Of a DNA stretch of 64,000 nucleotides, positions 24,960-36,862 are shown piece after piece; positions within the stretch are counted from its first letter, which is position 1, and each line of letters begins with the position of its first letter. Position numbers and translations under genes: made by a program. The stretch covers positions 62,001 through 126,000 of the forward strand of contig CAVPFA010000008.1 of assembly GCA_963703655.1 (NCBI GenBank), written 5' to 3'. Under the pieces are notes generated by a model. That model saw only the letters and a program-made list of their open reading frames with translations. It made no database searches and was not told the origin of the DNA. The DNA comes from CAVPFA01 sp963703655. Its GTDB lineage: Bacteria; Actinomycetota; Acidimicrobiia; Acidimicrobiales; Bog-793.

Positions 24960-26128
24960 CTAGCGGAGGAAGGACGGGACGTCGAAGTCGTCGTCGAGGT
25001 CGAGATCGTCGTCGCCGACGTCGAAGACATCACGTCCCTCTGGGCACCCTGGCGGGCGGGCGAGGCGGCTACGTCGCCCTCGGGGTTGGCATCGGTGCGC
25101 AACGGGCCCTGGGAGGACGTCTCGACCGCCGACGGTTTAGGAGCACGCACCGAAGGCTTGCGCTGCTCCTCGCCGGCGTCGAACCGGTCGAAACCGGCCG
25201 CGATGACCGTCACCCTCACGGTGTCCCCGAGGGCGTCGTCGATGACGTTGCCGAAGATGATGTTGGCGTCGGGATGAGCCACGTCGTGGATGATGGCGGC
25301 CGCCTCGTTCACCTCGAACAACGTCAGCTCGCTCCCTCCGGCAATGTTGAGAAGGATGCCGCGGGCGCCCTCGATCGACGCCTCCAGCAGCGGGCTCGTG
25401 ATGGCGTGTCGGGCCGCGTTGACCGCCCGTCCCTCGCCCGAACCGGTCCCGATCCCCATGATCGCAGAACCCGCGTTGCTCATCACCATCTTCACGTCTG
25501 CGAAGTCGGTGTTGATGATGCCGGGCACGTTGATGAGGTCGGTGATGCCCTGCACGCCGTGGAGCAGGACCTCGTCGGCCATCGAGAACGCCTCGACCAT
25601 GGAGGTGCGCTCGTTCGAGATCGAGAGCAGTCGTTCGTTCGGGATCACGATGAGCGTGTCCACCTTCTCCCGAAGACGCTGGATGCCCTGGTCGGCCTGG
25701 TTCGACCTGCGGCGGCCCTCGAAAGCGAACGGCCTGGTCACGACGCCGATCGTGAGCGCGCCGAGCCCCTTCGCAGTCTCCGCGATGACGGGCGCGGCGC
25801 CGGTGCCGGTACCGCCGCCCTTGCCGGCGGTGATGAAGACCATGTCGGCGCCCTTCAGCACTTCCTCGATCTCCTCGAGGTGCTCCTCAGCCGCGAGGCG
25901 CCCGACCTCGGGGTCGCTGCCGGCGCCGAGCCCGCGCGTCATGGTCCGCCCGATGTCGAGCTTGATGTCCGCTTCGCTCATCAAAAGGGCCTGCGCGTCG
26001 GTGTTCACCGCCACGAACTCGACCCCCTGCAGGCCGGCGTCGATCATCCGGTTGACCGCGTTGACCCCCGCACCTCCGACGCCGACGACTTTGATCATGG
26101 CGATGAAGCTCTGGCCTGGGGTGCTCAT
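24960..26128 (-). CDS. ftsZ: cell division GTPase FtsZ, one-base frameshift near the C-terminus
   Basis: This is the tubulin-like GTPase that forms the division ring. It shows KVVGVGGAGVNAVNRMID, the tubulin signature GGGTGTGAAPV, and the T7 loop NTDFADVK. The linker is Pro/Ser/Gln-rich. The C-terminal peptide that binds SepF reads DDFDVPSFLR followed by TAG at 24960-24962, but in a different frame from the body: one base is missing near 25030. Restoring it gives a normal length of about 389 residues. The ATG at 26128 lies 130 nt after ftsQ, a gap that may hold an extra promoter. Confidence 0.92.
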
Positions 26129-26258
26129 GCGCGCTCCATCCTCTCGACCCGCCGGCTTACCGCCGGTCGGCGGTGCAGGCCCCCTTGGCGGCGTCGGCCC
26201 CCCCTTCGGCACCGATCCCCGTCGCGGGCAATCTCAACTATCACCCTTTCCTTGAACG

Positions 26259-27023
26259 TTAGAGGCCCTGACCAGGGGGGGTCAAGACCGGGGTGGCGGG
26301 GACGCGCAGGTCGATCGTACCCACGCCCTCCAGATTCACCCGCCGGAGCACCGTCGCGAGCGAGACGAACTTCTGCGCGAGCGCCTGGTCGTCGCCGACA
26401 ATTGCCGTCATGCCGCCGGTCAGGCGCACGACTATCCCGTCGCCGCCGGAGGCCACTATGTCGTTCACATGGGCCACGAGCGAGACCGGAAGCGCAGCGG
26501 CAGCGGTGAGCAAAGGCCGCGCCGCGGCACCGAGCGAGCTCCCCGGCAGACCGGGCGGCCGCGGGACGCCGACGAGCGGCAGACCCGTCGGCCGCAGGGC
26601 CTGACGGGAAAGCACACGGCCGGTGGCGTCGAGGAGCGCGTAGCCTCCGGAGGGCAACACACTCGCCGCGACGGGAATCCGCTCGACGACCGCGACCGAG
26701 ACCGTGGACGGCCAGTCGACGTGCACCGACGCCGTCGAGACCCAAGAGAGGCGCTCGAGGCGCCGCTGCATCATCGCAGTGTTGACGTCGATCAGCGGCG
26801 GCTCGCGGTCGAGGCCGGTGACCTTCAGGATCTCGCCGCGCCCGGTGTGCACCGCTCCGGCTATCACGACCGTCCGGGCACCGAAGAGCGGCGAGTGCAA
26901 CAGGCCCAACGTGCCGGCTGTGAGGCCGGCTGCGACGAACACGCCGGCGAGGACGCCGAGGCGGCGGCGCCCGCGCTGGCGCTCCACTCCCACGCGCCTC
27001 GCACGGATCCTCGGATCTATCAT
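26259..27023 (-). CDS. ftsQ: cell division protein FtsQ / DivIB
   Basis: This 254-residue bitopic protein has a short basic cytosolic tail (about 1-25), one membrane helix (LGVLAGVFVAAGLTAGTLGLL), and the extracellular POTRA domain LFGARTVVIAGAVHTGRGEI with the WVSTASVHVDWPSTVSVAVVER strand pair. It stabilises the divisome through FtsL-FtsB contacts. The ATG at 27023 overlaps the murB stop as ATGA. A longer reading upstream overlaps murB and is rejected. Confidence 0.88.
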   Translation of the reverse strand: MIDPRIRARRVGVERQRGRRRLGVLAGVFVAAGLTAGTLGLLHSPLFGARTVVIAGAVHTGRGEILKVTGLDREPPLIDVNTAMMQRRLERLSWVSTASVHVDWPSTVSVAVVERIPVAASVLPSGGYALLDATGRVLSRQALRPTGLPLVGVPRPPGLPGSSLGAAARPLLTAAAALPVSLVAHVNDIVASGGDGIVVRLTGGMTAIVGDDQALAQKFVSLATVLRRVNLEGVGTIDLRVPATPVLTPPGQGL

Positions 27024-27958
27024 GGCCCCTCCTCGAATCCGACCAGCTTCAGCTCGGTCTGCAGCTCGACACCCAGACGTTCGGCGACGAGCGACCGCAC
27101 CTCGTCGACGACGCGCCTCACGTCCTCGGCCGACCCGTCGGCGTCGGCTTGTACGAAATTGGCGTGCTTTTCGGACACCGCGGCGGTGCCGATCCGAAGT
27201 CCCTTCAGTCCCGCCGCTTCGACCAGCCGCCCGGCCGCCTCGCCGGGCGGGTTCGTGAACACCGAGCCTGCGTTCTGGCCTCCCGGCTGGTGCTCGCGCC
27301 GCCACCGCACGATCTCTCCGATTCGCTCGACCGACGAGGCGGTGTCACCCTCCTCGAGCAGGAAGGACGCCTCGGTGACGACCTCGCCGGGACCGATCGA
27401 CGAGCTGCGGTAGGACAGATGGAGGTCCCTCGCGGTCACGACGCGGTCGCCACCACCTGACCGGAGGCTCACGATCCGGCAGGCCACCAGGCGATCCGAG
27501 GTCTCTGACCCGTGGCCCCCGGCGTTCATCCGGACGGCGCCGCCGACCGAGCCCGGTATTCCGACCGCCCACTCCATCCCCGTCAGACCGGCCGCTGCGG
27601 TTCGCCGCGCCAGGATCGGGTAGGCCGAGGCCGCGCCCGCCCGAACCAGGTCGCCCTCGATCGCGATCTCGGCGAAACCCTCGCCGAGCCGGACGCACAG
27701 GCCCGGGTAGCCGGCGTCGGCGACGAGGAGATTCGATCCCTTCCCCAGCACGAGGACGGGAATCCCGGTCGCGCCGACGGCGGCGGCCAGATGCTCGAGA
27801 TCCGCCACGCTGCCCGGTTCGCAGAACAGTGCCGCCCTGCCGCCGACGCGGTACGTGGTGAATCCACCGATGGGGCGGTCACGCTCGGCCAGGGGGCCGA
27901 GGAGCTGGGCGGCACGCTCGACCGGGTCGCGACCCTCGCCGCGGCGCAGTGCGCTCAT
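27020..27958 (-). CDS. murB: UDP-N-acetylmuramate dehydrogenase (UDP-N-acetylenolpyruvoylglucosamine reductase)
   Basis: MurB reduces UDP-GlcNAc-enolpyruvate to UDP-MurNAc with NADPH and FAD. FAD-binding motifs VLGKGSNLLVADAG and GIPGSVGGAVRMNAGG are present, with YRVGGRAALF near the N-terminus and the catalytic region GGQNAGSVFTNPPGEAAGRLVE, where Ser is the proton donor. Length 312 residues. The ATG at 27958 overlaps the murC stop as ATGA. Because of the murC frameshift, murB reads in frame with the first part of murC and can look like a 772-residue fusion. Confidence 0.93.
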   Translation of the reverse strand: MSALRRGEGRDPVERAAQLLGPLAERDRPIGGFTTYRVGGRAALFCEPGSVADLEHLAAAVGATGIPVLVLGKGSNLLVADAGYPGLCVRLGEGFAEIAIEGDLVRAGAASAYPILARRTAAAGLTGMEWAVGIPGSVGGAVRMNAGGHGSETSDRLVACRIVSLRSGGGDRVVTARDLHLSYRSSSIGPGEVVTEASFLLEEGDTASSVERIGEIVRWRREHQPGGQNAGSVFTNPPGEAAGRLVEAAGLKGLRIGTAAVSEKHANFVQADADGSAEDVRRVVDEVRSLVAERLGVELQTELKLVGFEEGP

Positions 27959-29338
27959 GTCTGCGCATCCTGGCCGAAGCTGGCGGCGAGGTTCGTCAGG
28001 TCGCCCGCAGCGAGCGTGAGGCACAAGTCGCCCGGGCGCAGGACCGTGCGAAGGTGCGCGACGAGATCCCCGCGATTCGGCACGTACGTCGCACTGGTGC
28101 CAGGGTGCGCCTCGAGGATCGCGTCCAGCACCAGCTTGCCCGACACGCCCGGACGCGGGGCCTCGCCGGCCGGATAGATCTCCACGATGACCACGACGTC
28201 GGCGCCTTCGAAGGCGCCGGCGAAGTCGCGCGCCAAAGCGGCGACCCGCGACGGGCGGTGCGGCTGGAAGACCGCCACTATCCGCTCGAAGCCGCCGCTT
28301 CGGGCGGCGGCGAGGGCGGCGCGCACCTCGCCGGGCAAGTGGGCGTAGTCGTCGACGAACGTTACGCCGCCTACGTCGCCGCGGAACTCGTAGCGCCGCG
28401 CGACGCCGGCGAAACGGGCGAGCGCCCGCCGGGCGTGGCCCGGGTCCACCCCGAGCTCGCAAGCCGCGGTGACGGCCGCGGCGGCGTTGCGGGCGTTGTG
28501 GATGCCGGGCACGGGCAGCTCGAACACGCCGATGCTCGCCCCGGCACGGACCAATTCGAAACGGAGGTGGTTCCGCCCGGACTCCACCCCCACGATCCGC
28601 ATCGTCGCGCCCGGTGAGCAGCCGTAGCTGACGGCCGAAGCCGGTGCCAACGACACCGCCGCCGAGTCGTCCGCGCAGACGATCGCCGACCCCGACCGCG
28701 CGAAGAACAGCCCGAACGCGGCTTGCAGCGCCTCGAAGGACCCGTAGTGCTCGAGGTGGTCGGACTCGACGCTCGTCACGATCCCAAGCTCCGGTTCCAA
28801 CTGGAGGAACGTCCCGTCGCTCTCGTCGGCCTCGACCACGAGCCATTCGCCCTCGTCCCAGGTGGCGTTCGTCCCGATCTCGTTCACGTCGCCGCCGATG
28901 ATGAAGCTCGGGTGCAGACCGGCTTCGACGAGGACAAGAGCCAGCATCGACGACGTCGTCGTCTTGCCGTGGGTCCCCGCGACCGCGATCGTGCGGCGCA
29001 GCGCCACGATGGCCGCCAGCATCGAGGCGCGCGAGAGCACCGGGATCCCGAGACGACGGGCTTCGGCGACCTCGACGTTGCGATCCGACACCGCCGTCGA
29101 GACGGTCGAGCGCGTCCGCGCCGGCCACGTTCTCCGGCCTGTGGCCGATCTCGACCCCCACCCCATAGGCGCGCAGGCGCTCGAGGGAGGGCGACGGCTT
29201 GATGTCACTGCCCGTGGTGTGGTGGCCCATCGCGGTGAGCACCAGCGCGATCGCACTCATCCCTGCCCCGCCTGCGCCGACGACGTGAAGGCGTCGAGGC
29301 ACGGTGAGATCGACCGCCGGTGGCGCCGGGGTGGTCAC
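27955..29338 (-). CDS. murC: UDP-N-acetylmuramate--L-alanine ligase, one-base frameshift
   Basis: MurC adds L-Ala to UDP-MurNAc in an ATP-dependent step. The N-terminal 80 residues (RRLHVVGAGGAGMSAIALVL, TGSDIKPS) read in one frame; from about 29100 the protein continues in another with VSDRNVEVAEARRLGIPVLSR, the P-loop VAGTHGKTTTSSML, EADESDGTF, and VFQPHRPSRV. One extra base near 29096-29106 explains the break: removing it gives ADALVSTAVSDRNVEV-like normal sequence, about 460 residues in total. The ATG at 29338 overlaps the murG stop as ATGA. The gene is essential, so an indel artefact is likely. Confidence 0.9.
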
Positions 29339-30501
29339 GCCGCGGCCTTGGCCACCGACTCGACCAGCGCGGCCACTCGATCGGCGGCATCTCGATGACC
29401 GACCGCGCCCGCGGCAGAGGCCATGGACGCCAGCCGGGCGGGGTCACCGAGCAGAGCCGAGACGACCTCCTCGAGCCGGGCAGCGCTGCAGTCTCCGTCG
29501 ACGAGGGCGACGGCGGCTCCGGCGCGGCTCAGCGCCTCCGCGTTCTGGGTCTGGTGGTCGTTCGGCGCGCCGGGCAACGGCACGAGGACGCTCGGGGTCC
29601 CGATCGCCGCCAGCTCGGCCACCGTCGAGGCTCCTGCCCGGCAGACGGCGAGGTCGCAGGCGGCCAGCAGGGCCGGCATCTGCCTCTCGTATCCGACGAG
29701 CCGGTAATCGAGGCCGGACTGGGGCGTGGACCGAGGCTCGAGGCACAGCCTGGCGACCTCTCGTTCGACGCCCGCGAGGTTCCGCTCGCCGGCGACGTGG
29801 TAGATCGTCACGTCGCCACGAGAAGCCCACGAACGAGCCAGCCCGATGGCTGCGTCGTTGAGGCGGCGAGCGCCGAGCGAGCCGCCCGCGACGGCGAGCA
29901 GGAGGCGACCGGGGGGGATTTTGAGGGCGGAACGGGCCGAGTCGCGCCCGGCGGGGGTGCGGTCGGAGATGAGGACCGCGCTTCGCACCGGCGCGCCGGT
30001 CACGACCGCACGGGGAAGCGAGCTTCCGTCGAACGCGACCGCACATTTGCGGGCGAAGGGCGCCACCAGCCGGTTCGACGCGCCGGGCACGGCGTCGCAG
30101 CTCACGACGACGAGCGGCACCCGGAGCAGGATCGCCGCGGCGGCACACGGTAGGCCTGCGTAGCCCCCGACTGTGACCACTACGCGCGGCCGACGGCGAA
30201 GGACGATCGCCAAGGCGAGCACCCAAGCCACGAGCAGTCCGCCGATGGCACCGACGTTCTCGAGCGTGAGACGCCGTTGCAGGCCCCGGCCGGGCAGCAA
30301 GCTCGCCGCGAAGCCAGCCTCGGGCACGAGGCGGCCCTCAATACCGCGCCGGGAGCCGACGTAGCGGATCGTCGCCTGTGGGTGACCTCGGGCCACGAGC
30401 GCCTCGGACACCGCGAGTGCAGGCTGCACGTGTCCGGCGGTCCCGCCGCCGGTGACGAGCGCGAACACCGATGGCGAGCCGAACCTCGAACGCGTCGTCA
30501 C
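29335..30501 (-). CDS. murG: UDP-N-acetylglucosamine--lipid I N-acetylglucosaminyltransferase
   Basis: MurG adds GlcNAc to lipid I on the inner membrane face, giving lipid II. The GT-B fold shows the Gly-rich loop VTGGGTAGHVQPALAV at the N-terminus, VVVTVGGYAGLPCAAAA, VAGGSLGARRLND, and the donor-binding CRAGASTVAELAAIGTPSVLVPLPGAPNDHQTQNA. Length 388 residues, intact. It starts 10 nt after the ftsW stop and overlaps murC. Confidence 0.93.
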   Translation of the reverse strand: MTTRSRFGSPSVFALVTGGGTAGHVQPALAVSEALVARGHPQATIRYVGSRRGIEGRLVPEAGFAASLLPGRGLQRRLTLENVGAIGGLLVAWVLALAIVLRRRPRVVVTVGGYAGLPCAAAAILLRVPLVVVSCDAVPGASNRLVAPFARKCAVAFDGSSLPRAVVTGAPVRSAVLISDRTPAGRDSARSALKIPPGRLLLAVAGGSLGARRLNDAAIGLARSWASRGDVTIYHVAGERNLAGVEREVARLCLEPRSTPQSGLDYRLVGYERQMPALLAACDLAVCRAGASTVAELAAIGTPSVLVPLPGAPNDHQTQNAEALSRAGAAVALVDGDCSAARLEEVVSALLGDPARLASMASAAGAVGHRDAADRVAALVESVAKAAA

Positions 30502-30511
30502 GCGCCCATCC

Positions 30512-31872
30512 TTACCCAGGGCCGGCGCCCGACCGGCGCTGGGGTGCGCGTCCGCTCCCTGCGGGGTGCGCCGAGGTGTAGCCCGAAGCCAGTGCCTTTA
30601 CGGGCGCCGGCCGTGCCCGCAAGACCGCAGGCTGGCGCCGGGCGATCCCGAACAGGACTCCCACGGCGAGCAGCACGACGCCGAGCGAGGACCCGCCGTA
30701 GGAGATGAACGGGAGCGGGATGCCGGTGACGGGGAGCGCGTCGATGACGCCGCCGATGTTTATCACCGCCTGCGCCAGGACCCAGCACGTGATCCCGACG
30801 GCGAGATAGCGGGCGAACGGGTCCCGTTCGCGAAGCGCGATCCGGAAGCCGGACCAGCCGAAGGCCGCGAACCCGGCGATGACGGCGAGAGCGCCCACGA
30901 GGCCGAGATTGCCGGCGATGATGGCGAAGACGAAGTCGGTGTGCGCGTTCGGGAGGAACCCCCACGACGTCGCGGAGCCACCGACGCCGTTTCCGGTCAG
31001 ACCGCCCAGGCCGAGGGTGGCAAGTGACTGCACAACCTGGTAGCCGGTGGTCGAGGCGTGGGCGAACGGGTTGACGAACGAGAGCAGCCGGTCTCGCCGG
31101 TAAGTCGCCGACATCGCCAGCACTGCACCGATCCCGCAGACCGAGATGGCCGACGCGCCGAGGAGCGGGAGCCGGACACCGGCCGCGAACAGCATCGAGA
31201 AGGTGAGGCAGCCGAGCACGACGGCCGTGCCGAGGTCGGGCTGCTTGACTATGAGCACCGCTGCCAACCCCATCACCACGAGCAACGGCCGGACCATTGC
31301 GTTCCACTGGTCCCGGCGATCCGCGCGGCGCGCGAGCAGGTCGGCGGCGAAGACCACCATGGCGAGCTTCATCAGCTCCGAGGGCTGGACCTGGATCGGC
31401 CCGATCCCGATCCAGCGGCTCGAGCCCCCGCGTAATGACCGACCCCGGGAACGAACACCGCCACCAGGAGCGCGAGCCCGGCGAACAACGCTACGAGACG
31501 AGAGCGTCGCACGAGCTCGGGCGGGGTGCGGCTCGCGACGACTGCAACCGCGACGCCGATCGCCATGTACATGCACTGGCGAGTCACGTAAGACCACGGT
31601 GAGCCCCCCGAGAGGATGGATCCCGGGGCCGAGGCGGACAAGACGATGGGAAGCCCGAGCAGGCACAGCCCGCCCACCGAGGCGAGGAGTACCTTGGCCT
31701 CGAGGCTGAGAGGGCCGGCTCTAGAGGCACGCCCCGGGCGGGCTCCTCCTTTGACGAGCTTCATAGTTGTCCCCCGACCCTGCGAGACCGCAGGCCTCTG
31801 GCGGGAGCCGCCGCTGGGAGCGCCCTGGTGCTCTGCCCCAGCTGCCGAGCGCTGGGTGGCCGGCCGGCTCAC
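30512..31872 (-). CDS. ftsW: septal peptidoglycan polymerase FtsW (SEDS family), one-base frameshift
   Basis: FtsW is a SEDS glycosyltransferase that polymerises lipid II with FtsI. The N-terminal part (LSLEAKVLLASVGGLCLLG through VFVPGVGHYAG) is in one frame; the rest (SSRWIGIGPIQVQPSELMKLAMV, KQPDLGTAVVLG, NAHTDFVFAIIAGNLGLVG, TGIPLPFISYGGSS) is in another. The break is at a run of five C (31425-31429, plus strand); a sixth would restore YAGGSSRWIGIGP, a near-perfect SEDS sequence. The GTG at 31872 overlaps the mraY stop as GTGA, leaving no space for murD. An internal ATG at 31764 is an alternative start. Confidence 0.9.
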
Positions 31873-32899
31873 AGGAACCGTCCGGTCGAGAGGAAATCGG
31901 CGTAGAACAGGCCGAGTCCGAGCGCCACGCACAGGCTCGAGAAGATCCAGAAGCGGACGGTGACGGTCGTCTCCGGCCAGCCGAGCAGCTCGAAATGGTG
32001 GTGCAGGGGAGCCATGAGGAAGACCCGCCGATGAAAGAGCCGGAAGCTGACGACCTGGATCACGACCGACATGGTCACGATCACGAACAGCCCACCGATG
32101 ATGGGCAACAGGAGCTGAACGTCCAGCGATAGCGCCAGGCAGGCCAGGCCGGTCCCGATGGCGAGCGAGCCGGTGTCGCCCATGATGATGCGCGCCGGCG
32201 CGGCATTCCACCACAAAAAGCCGACGCACGCGCCCCCCATCGATACGGCGACGAGAGCGAGGTCGAGGGCGGCGTGGACGCTGTAGATCTTCGGATGCCT
32301 GTACTCCACGAACCCGATCAACGCGAGGCAGGCGTACACCACCGACGACGACCCAGCAGCGAGCCCGTCGAGGCCGTCGGTGAGGTTCACCGCGTTGGCC
32401 GAGCCGAGGATGATCACGGTCCCCCAGATCACCCAGGCGACCGCACCGAGCTCGAGACCCGGCACGTCGTAGCGGGTGAACGAAAGGGTGGTGTGGACGC
32501 CACCCCAGAGCACCTCGGCGGTGCAGAAGCCGACTGCGACCGAGATGAGCCCGACGGTCTTCCACCGCTTGTTCAGGCCCAGCGAGCGCCGGCGGCTCAC
32601 CTTGATCCAGTCGTCCGCCGCGCCCACCGCCCCCGCGCCGACGATTGCGGCTATCACCAGCCATGCTGACCGGGTGAACGGCGCGGACGTGCCGACATGA
32701 CCGAGGCAGTAGCCGGCCACGACCGCAGCGAGGACCGCGATCCCTCCCATCGTGGGAGTGCCGGCCTTAGTGGTGTGGTGCGCCGGCCCGTCGATGCGTA
32801 TGTGCTGGCCGATCCGCCAGCGGACGAGCCAGCGGAGCAGTATGGGTGTGCCGAATCCCGCAACCAGGATCGACACGGCGCCCGAGGAGAGGAGGGGTA

Positions 32900-32903
<4 letters not shown>
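31869..32903 (-). CDS. mraY: phospho-N-acetylmuramoyl-pentapeptide-transferase
   Basis: MraY transfers phospho-MurNAc-pentapeptide to undecaprenyl phosphate, giving lipid I. Ten membrane segments are visible in 344 residues. Family motifs are HHTTKAGTPTMGGI, ADDWIKVSRRRSLGLNKRWK (catalytic Asp pair), NAVNLTDGLDGLAAG, GDTGSLAIGTGLA and APLHHHFELLGW. The ATG at 32903 overlaps the murE stop, so murF is not between them. Confidence 0.95.
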
Positions 32904-34371
<1,468 letters not shown>

Positions 34372-34375
<4 letters not shown>

Positions 34376-36314
34376 GGGGCGCCGGTTGCCGGGGCGCCTG
34401 CTGGGAGCCCCTGGCCACCGGTGGGCGCGATGTCGAAGTGGCGCAGGGCATAGCGCATGACCTCGGAGAACACCGGCGCGGACGCAAGGCCTCCGTAGAT
34501 GAGGTCCGGGTGGCTGAGCATTATGAGCGTCGTGAGGGCGGGGTTCTGGGCGGGAGCGAACCCGACGAACGTCGCGCTCCACGCTCCTTGCTGGTACCCG
34601 AGCCCGGTCGTGCTCGGGATCTGGGCCGTCCCCGTCTTGCCGGCGACGCTGTAGCCGGGAATCCGGGCCGCGACCGCGGTCCCGTCCTCGGTCACCTGCT
34701 CGAGCATGGGCAACAGGTCGTCGACCACCCGGGCGGAGAGCACCCGCCTTGGCTTAGCGGGCGGGACGACGTGCTCGACCCCGGAGGCGTTGACGGTCGC
34801 CTCGACCAGCCGAGGTGCTATGAGCTCGCCACCGTTTGCCACTGCGTTGTACGCGGAGAGGATCTGCAGCGGGGTCACCGCCTCCCCCGTGCCGATCGGG
34901 ACGGTTCCCATCGAGGAGCCGGACCAGGTGCTCGGGTCGCTCGGGCTCGGGACGAGGCCGGCGGACTCTCCGGGCCATCCGAGGCCCGTGAGCTCGCCGA
35001 AGCCGAGGTCCCGGAGATAGTGCGAAAGGCGCTGCGGACCGAGAAGGTGGGCGATCTCGATGGTCCCGACGTTTGAAGAGTGCGCAAGGATCTGGGTGGC
35101 GGTGAGCTGCTCGGTGGGATGGTAGTCGGCGTCAGCGAACGGCCAGCCTCCCATCGAGATCTGATACGGCACGGTGAACACCGACTTCGGAGTGATCAGG
35201 CCGTCTTGCAGGGCGCCCGAGATCGTGGCGAGCTTCATGACCGAGCCCGGTTGGTAGACCGAGGTGACCGCTGCGTTCTGCGCCGAGGGGAACACCCTGC
35301 CGTGCCGCCCGGCTGTGAGATCGACCATGGCGAGGATGCCGCCGGTCCGCCTGTCCTCGACGATCGCCACTCCCCCGGTCGCACGGGTGGCAGTGATCCG
35401 CTGGGCGAGATCCTTGGTGACCTCGTATTGAAGCGGCTGATCCAAGGTGAGCACCAGGCTGGTTCCCTGCCTCGCAGCCACGACCCGAGTAGCAGAGCCG
35501 GGGAGTCCCTCGCCGTTTGGCCCCGTCGGCACGACCTCCGAGCCGGGCGAGCCCTCGAGGAGAGAGTTCTCCATGTACTCGAGCTCGGTGAGGCCCTGAC
35601 CGCTGAAGCCGACGAGCCCGAGGATTGGAGAGAACAACTGGCCGTCCGGATCCGACCGGACGATGTCGGGCACGAAGGACAGATACGGCAGGCCGAGGTT
35701 CGCGACCTTTTGTTCGACGCCGTCGGTGACGCGGTAGGCCAGGGGCACATATCCGCGGTGCTCGTGGAGCTTGGCTCGCAGGCTCGGCACCGACAGGCCG
35801 AGGATCGAGGCCAGACGGTTGAGATCGGTCTTAGGGTCCGTCACGAGGAAGTCGTCTGCGACGACGTCGACAAGCGGAGACGACGCGGCGAGGAGGTTGC
35901 CGTTGCGGTCGTAGATCGCTCCGCGCAGCGCGGGGATGGCGACGCGCTGATAGACCTCTTGCGCCCCGTAGGAGGCGTAGCGGGAGGCTTCGACACCCTG
36001 GATCTGGACGAGCCGTGCCGCGAGACCGCTCAGCGCCAGGCCGGCGACCGCAACCATGGCGACAACACGCCTCCGCTGGCTGCCCGGCCTGGCCGGCGCC
36101 CTCCTGCTCGCAGCCCGACCGGGCCTCGCCGGCGCTGGCTCACGCCGCCGCTGGCTACCCGGCCTCGGAGGCGCCGTCCTGCTCGCCGCCCGGCCGGGCC
36201 TCGCACCGCGGCCGACCGGGTCGGAGCCGCTTTCGGACTTGACGTCGGCCGTCGTCTCTGGGCGGAGGCCGGCCGGCCCGATTCCCGCCTGTGGGACGAG
36301 GACAAACCGCTCAC
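34372..36314 (-). CDS. ftsI: septal transpeptidase FtsI (PBP3-type), N-terminus uncertain
   Basis: This class B penicillin-binding protein cross-links septal peptidoglycan with FtsW. After a membrane helix (MVAVAGLALSGLAARLVQIQG, ATG at 36057) come the dimerisation domain and the transpeptidase with SxxK in QPGSVMKLATI, SxN in AHSSNVGTIEIA, and KTGTAQ near the end. Upstream of the helix the same frame is open but has no start codon near ftsL. A GTG at 36314 overlapping the ftsL stop as GTGA opens another Arg-rich frame (SGLSSSHRRESGRP), so an indel probably lies in the repeats at 36068-36205. The minimal in-frame protein from 36057 has 561 residues. Confidence 0.88.
36068..36205. repeat. 75-bp tandem repeat in the ftsI N-terminal tail
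   Basis: Two copies with a 75-base period (36068-36142 and from 36143) encode ARPGRAASRTAPPRPGSQ-like basic segments followed by RRR, giving a long cytosolic Arg/Pro/Ala tail before the membrane helix. Confidence 0.65.
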
Positions 36315-36775
36315 CCGGTCCGCGACGCGATCGTGGGCGATCTTGTCCCGGTGCTTGCGCTTGTCCGTGTGCTCGCGGGCTTCCGCGTTCTTGTCTCGCC
36401 CAAGGCGGCTCTGGCCGCTGTTGCGCCCGCCTGCGCGACCGAGGGGCCGGGGTCGACCGGCGCCAGATAGTAGACCGACGCAGGCGCGACCATGCCGAGC
36501 TGACCTTCGGCGATGCGCAGCACTCGCGCCGGTGACTCGAGCTCGGCGCGTGAGAGCTGCAGGCCCTGCTGTTCGACAAGCGTTCTGGTGAGCTGAACCT
36601 GCAAATTGTCGATTCGCTGCTGATCGGACGCGACCAGGGCATGCGCAGCAGAACTCAGACCGAGCGCGCCGACGACGAACAGGACGCCGAGGCCGCGCAG
36701 GACGGTTGCCTGACGTTGGCGCGAGGGAGAGCCCGGCGCGGCGGCGATGGACGACGTCGAGCTCGGGTGGGTCAT
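36311..36775 (-). CDS. ftsL: FtsL-like divisome protein
   Basis: This 154-residue bitopic protein has a cytosolic N-terminus (SSTSSIAAAPGSPSRQRQ), one membrane helix (about 27-49, LGVLFVVGALGLSSAAHALV), then a short coiled coil (SDQQRIDNLQVQLTRTLVEQ) and ELESPARVLRIAEGQLGMV, the pattern of FtsL/FtsB-type proteins. Its position between rsmH and ftsI fits ftsL. The C-terminus is a basic low-complexity tail (RKPASTRTSASTGTRS). The ATG is preceded by GAGGAGGTGG. Confidence 0.8.
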   Translation of the reverse strand: MTHPSSTSSIAAAPGSPSRQRQATVLRGLGVLFVVGALGLSSAAHALVASDQQRIDNLQVQLTRTLVEQQGLQLSRAELESPARVLRIAEGQLGMVAPASVYYLAPVDPGPSVAQAGATAARAALGETRTRKPASTRTSASTGTRSPTIASRTG

Positions 36776-36862
36776 GCACCACCTCCTCGGGTGGCGGGGA
36801 CGCCGACTCGCTCGGCAGCTGTCGGCGTGCCGTCACCGGAATGGCGTCCGCTGCACCGGCCA

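Noticed and set aside
27020..29338. A single 772-codon MurC-MurB fusion
   Set aside because: The middle of this frame is Arg-rich noise; real MurC continues in another frame from about 29100 to 27955, and murB has its own ATG at 27958 overlapping the murC stop.
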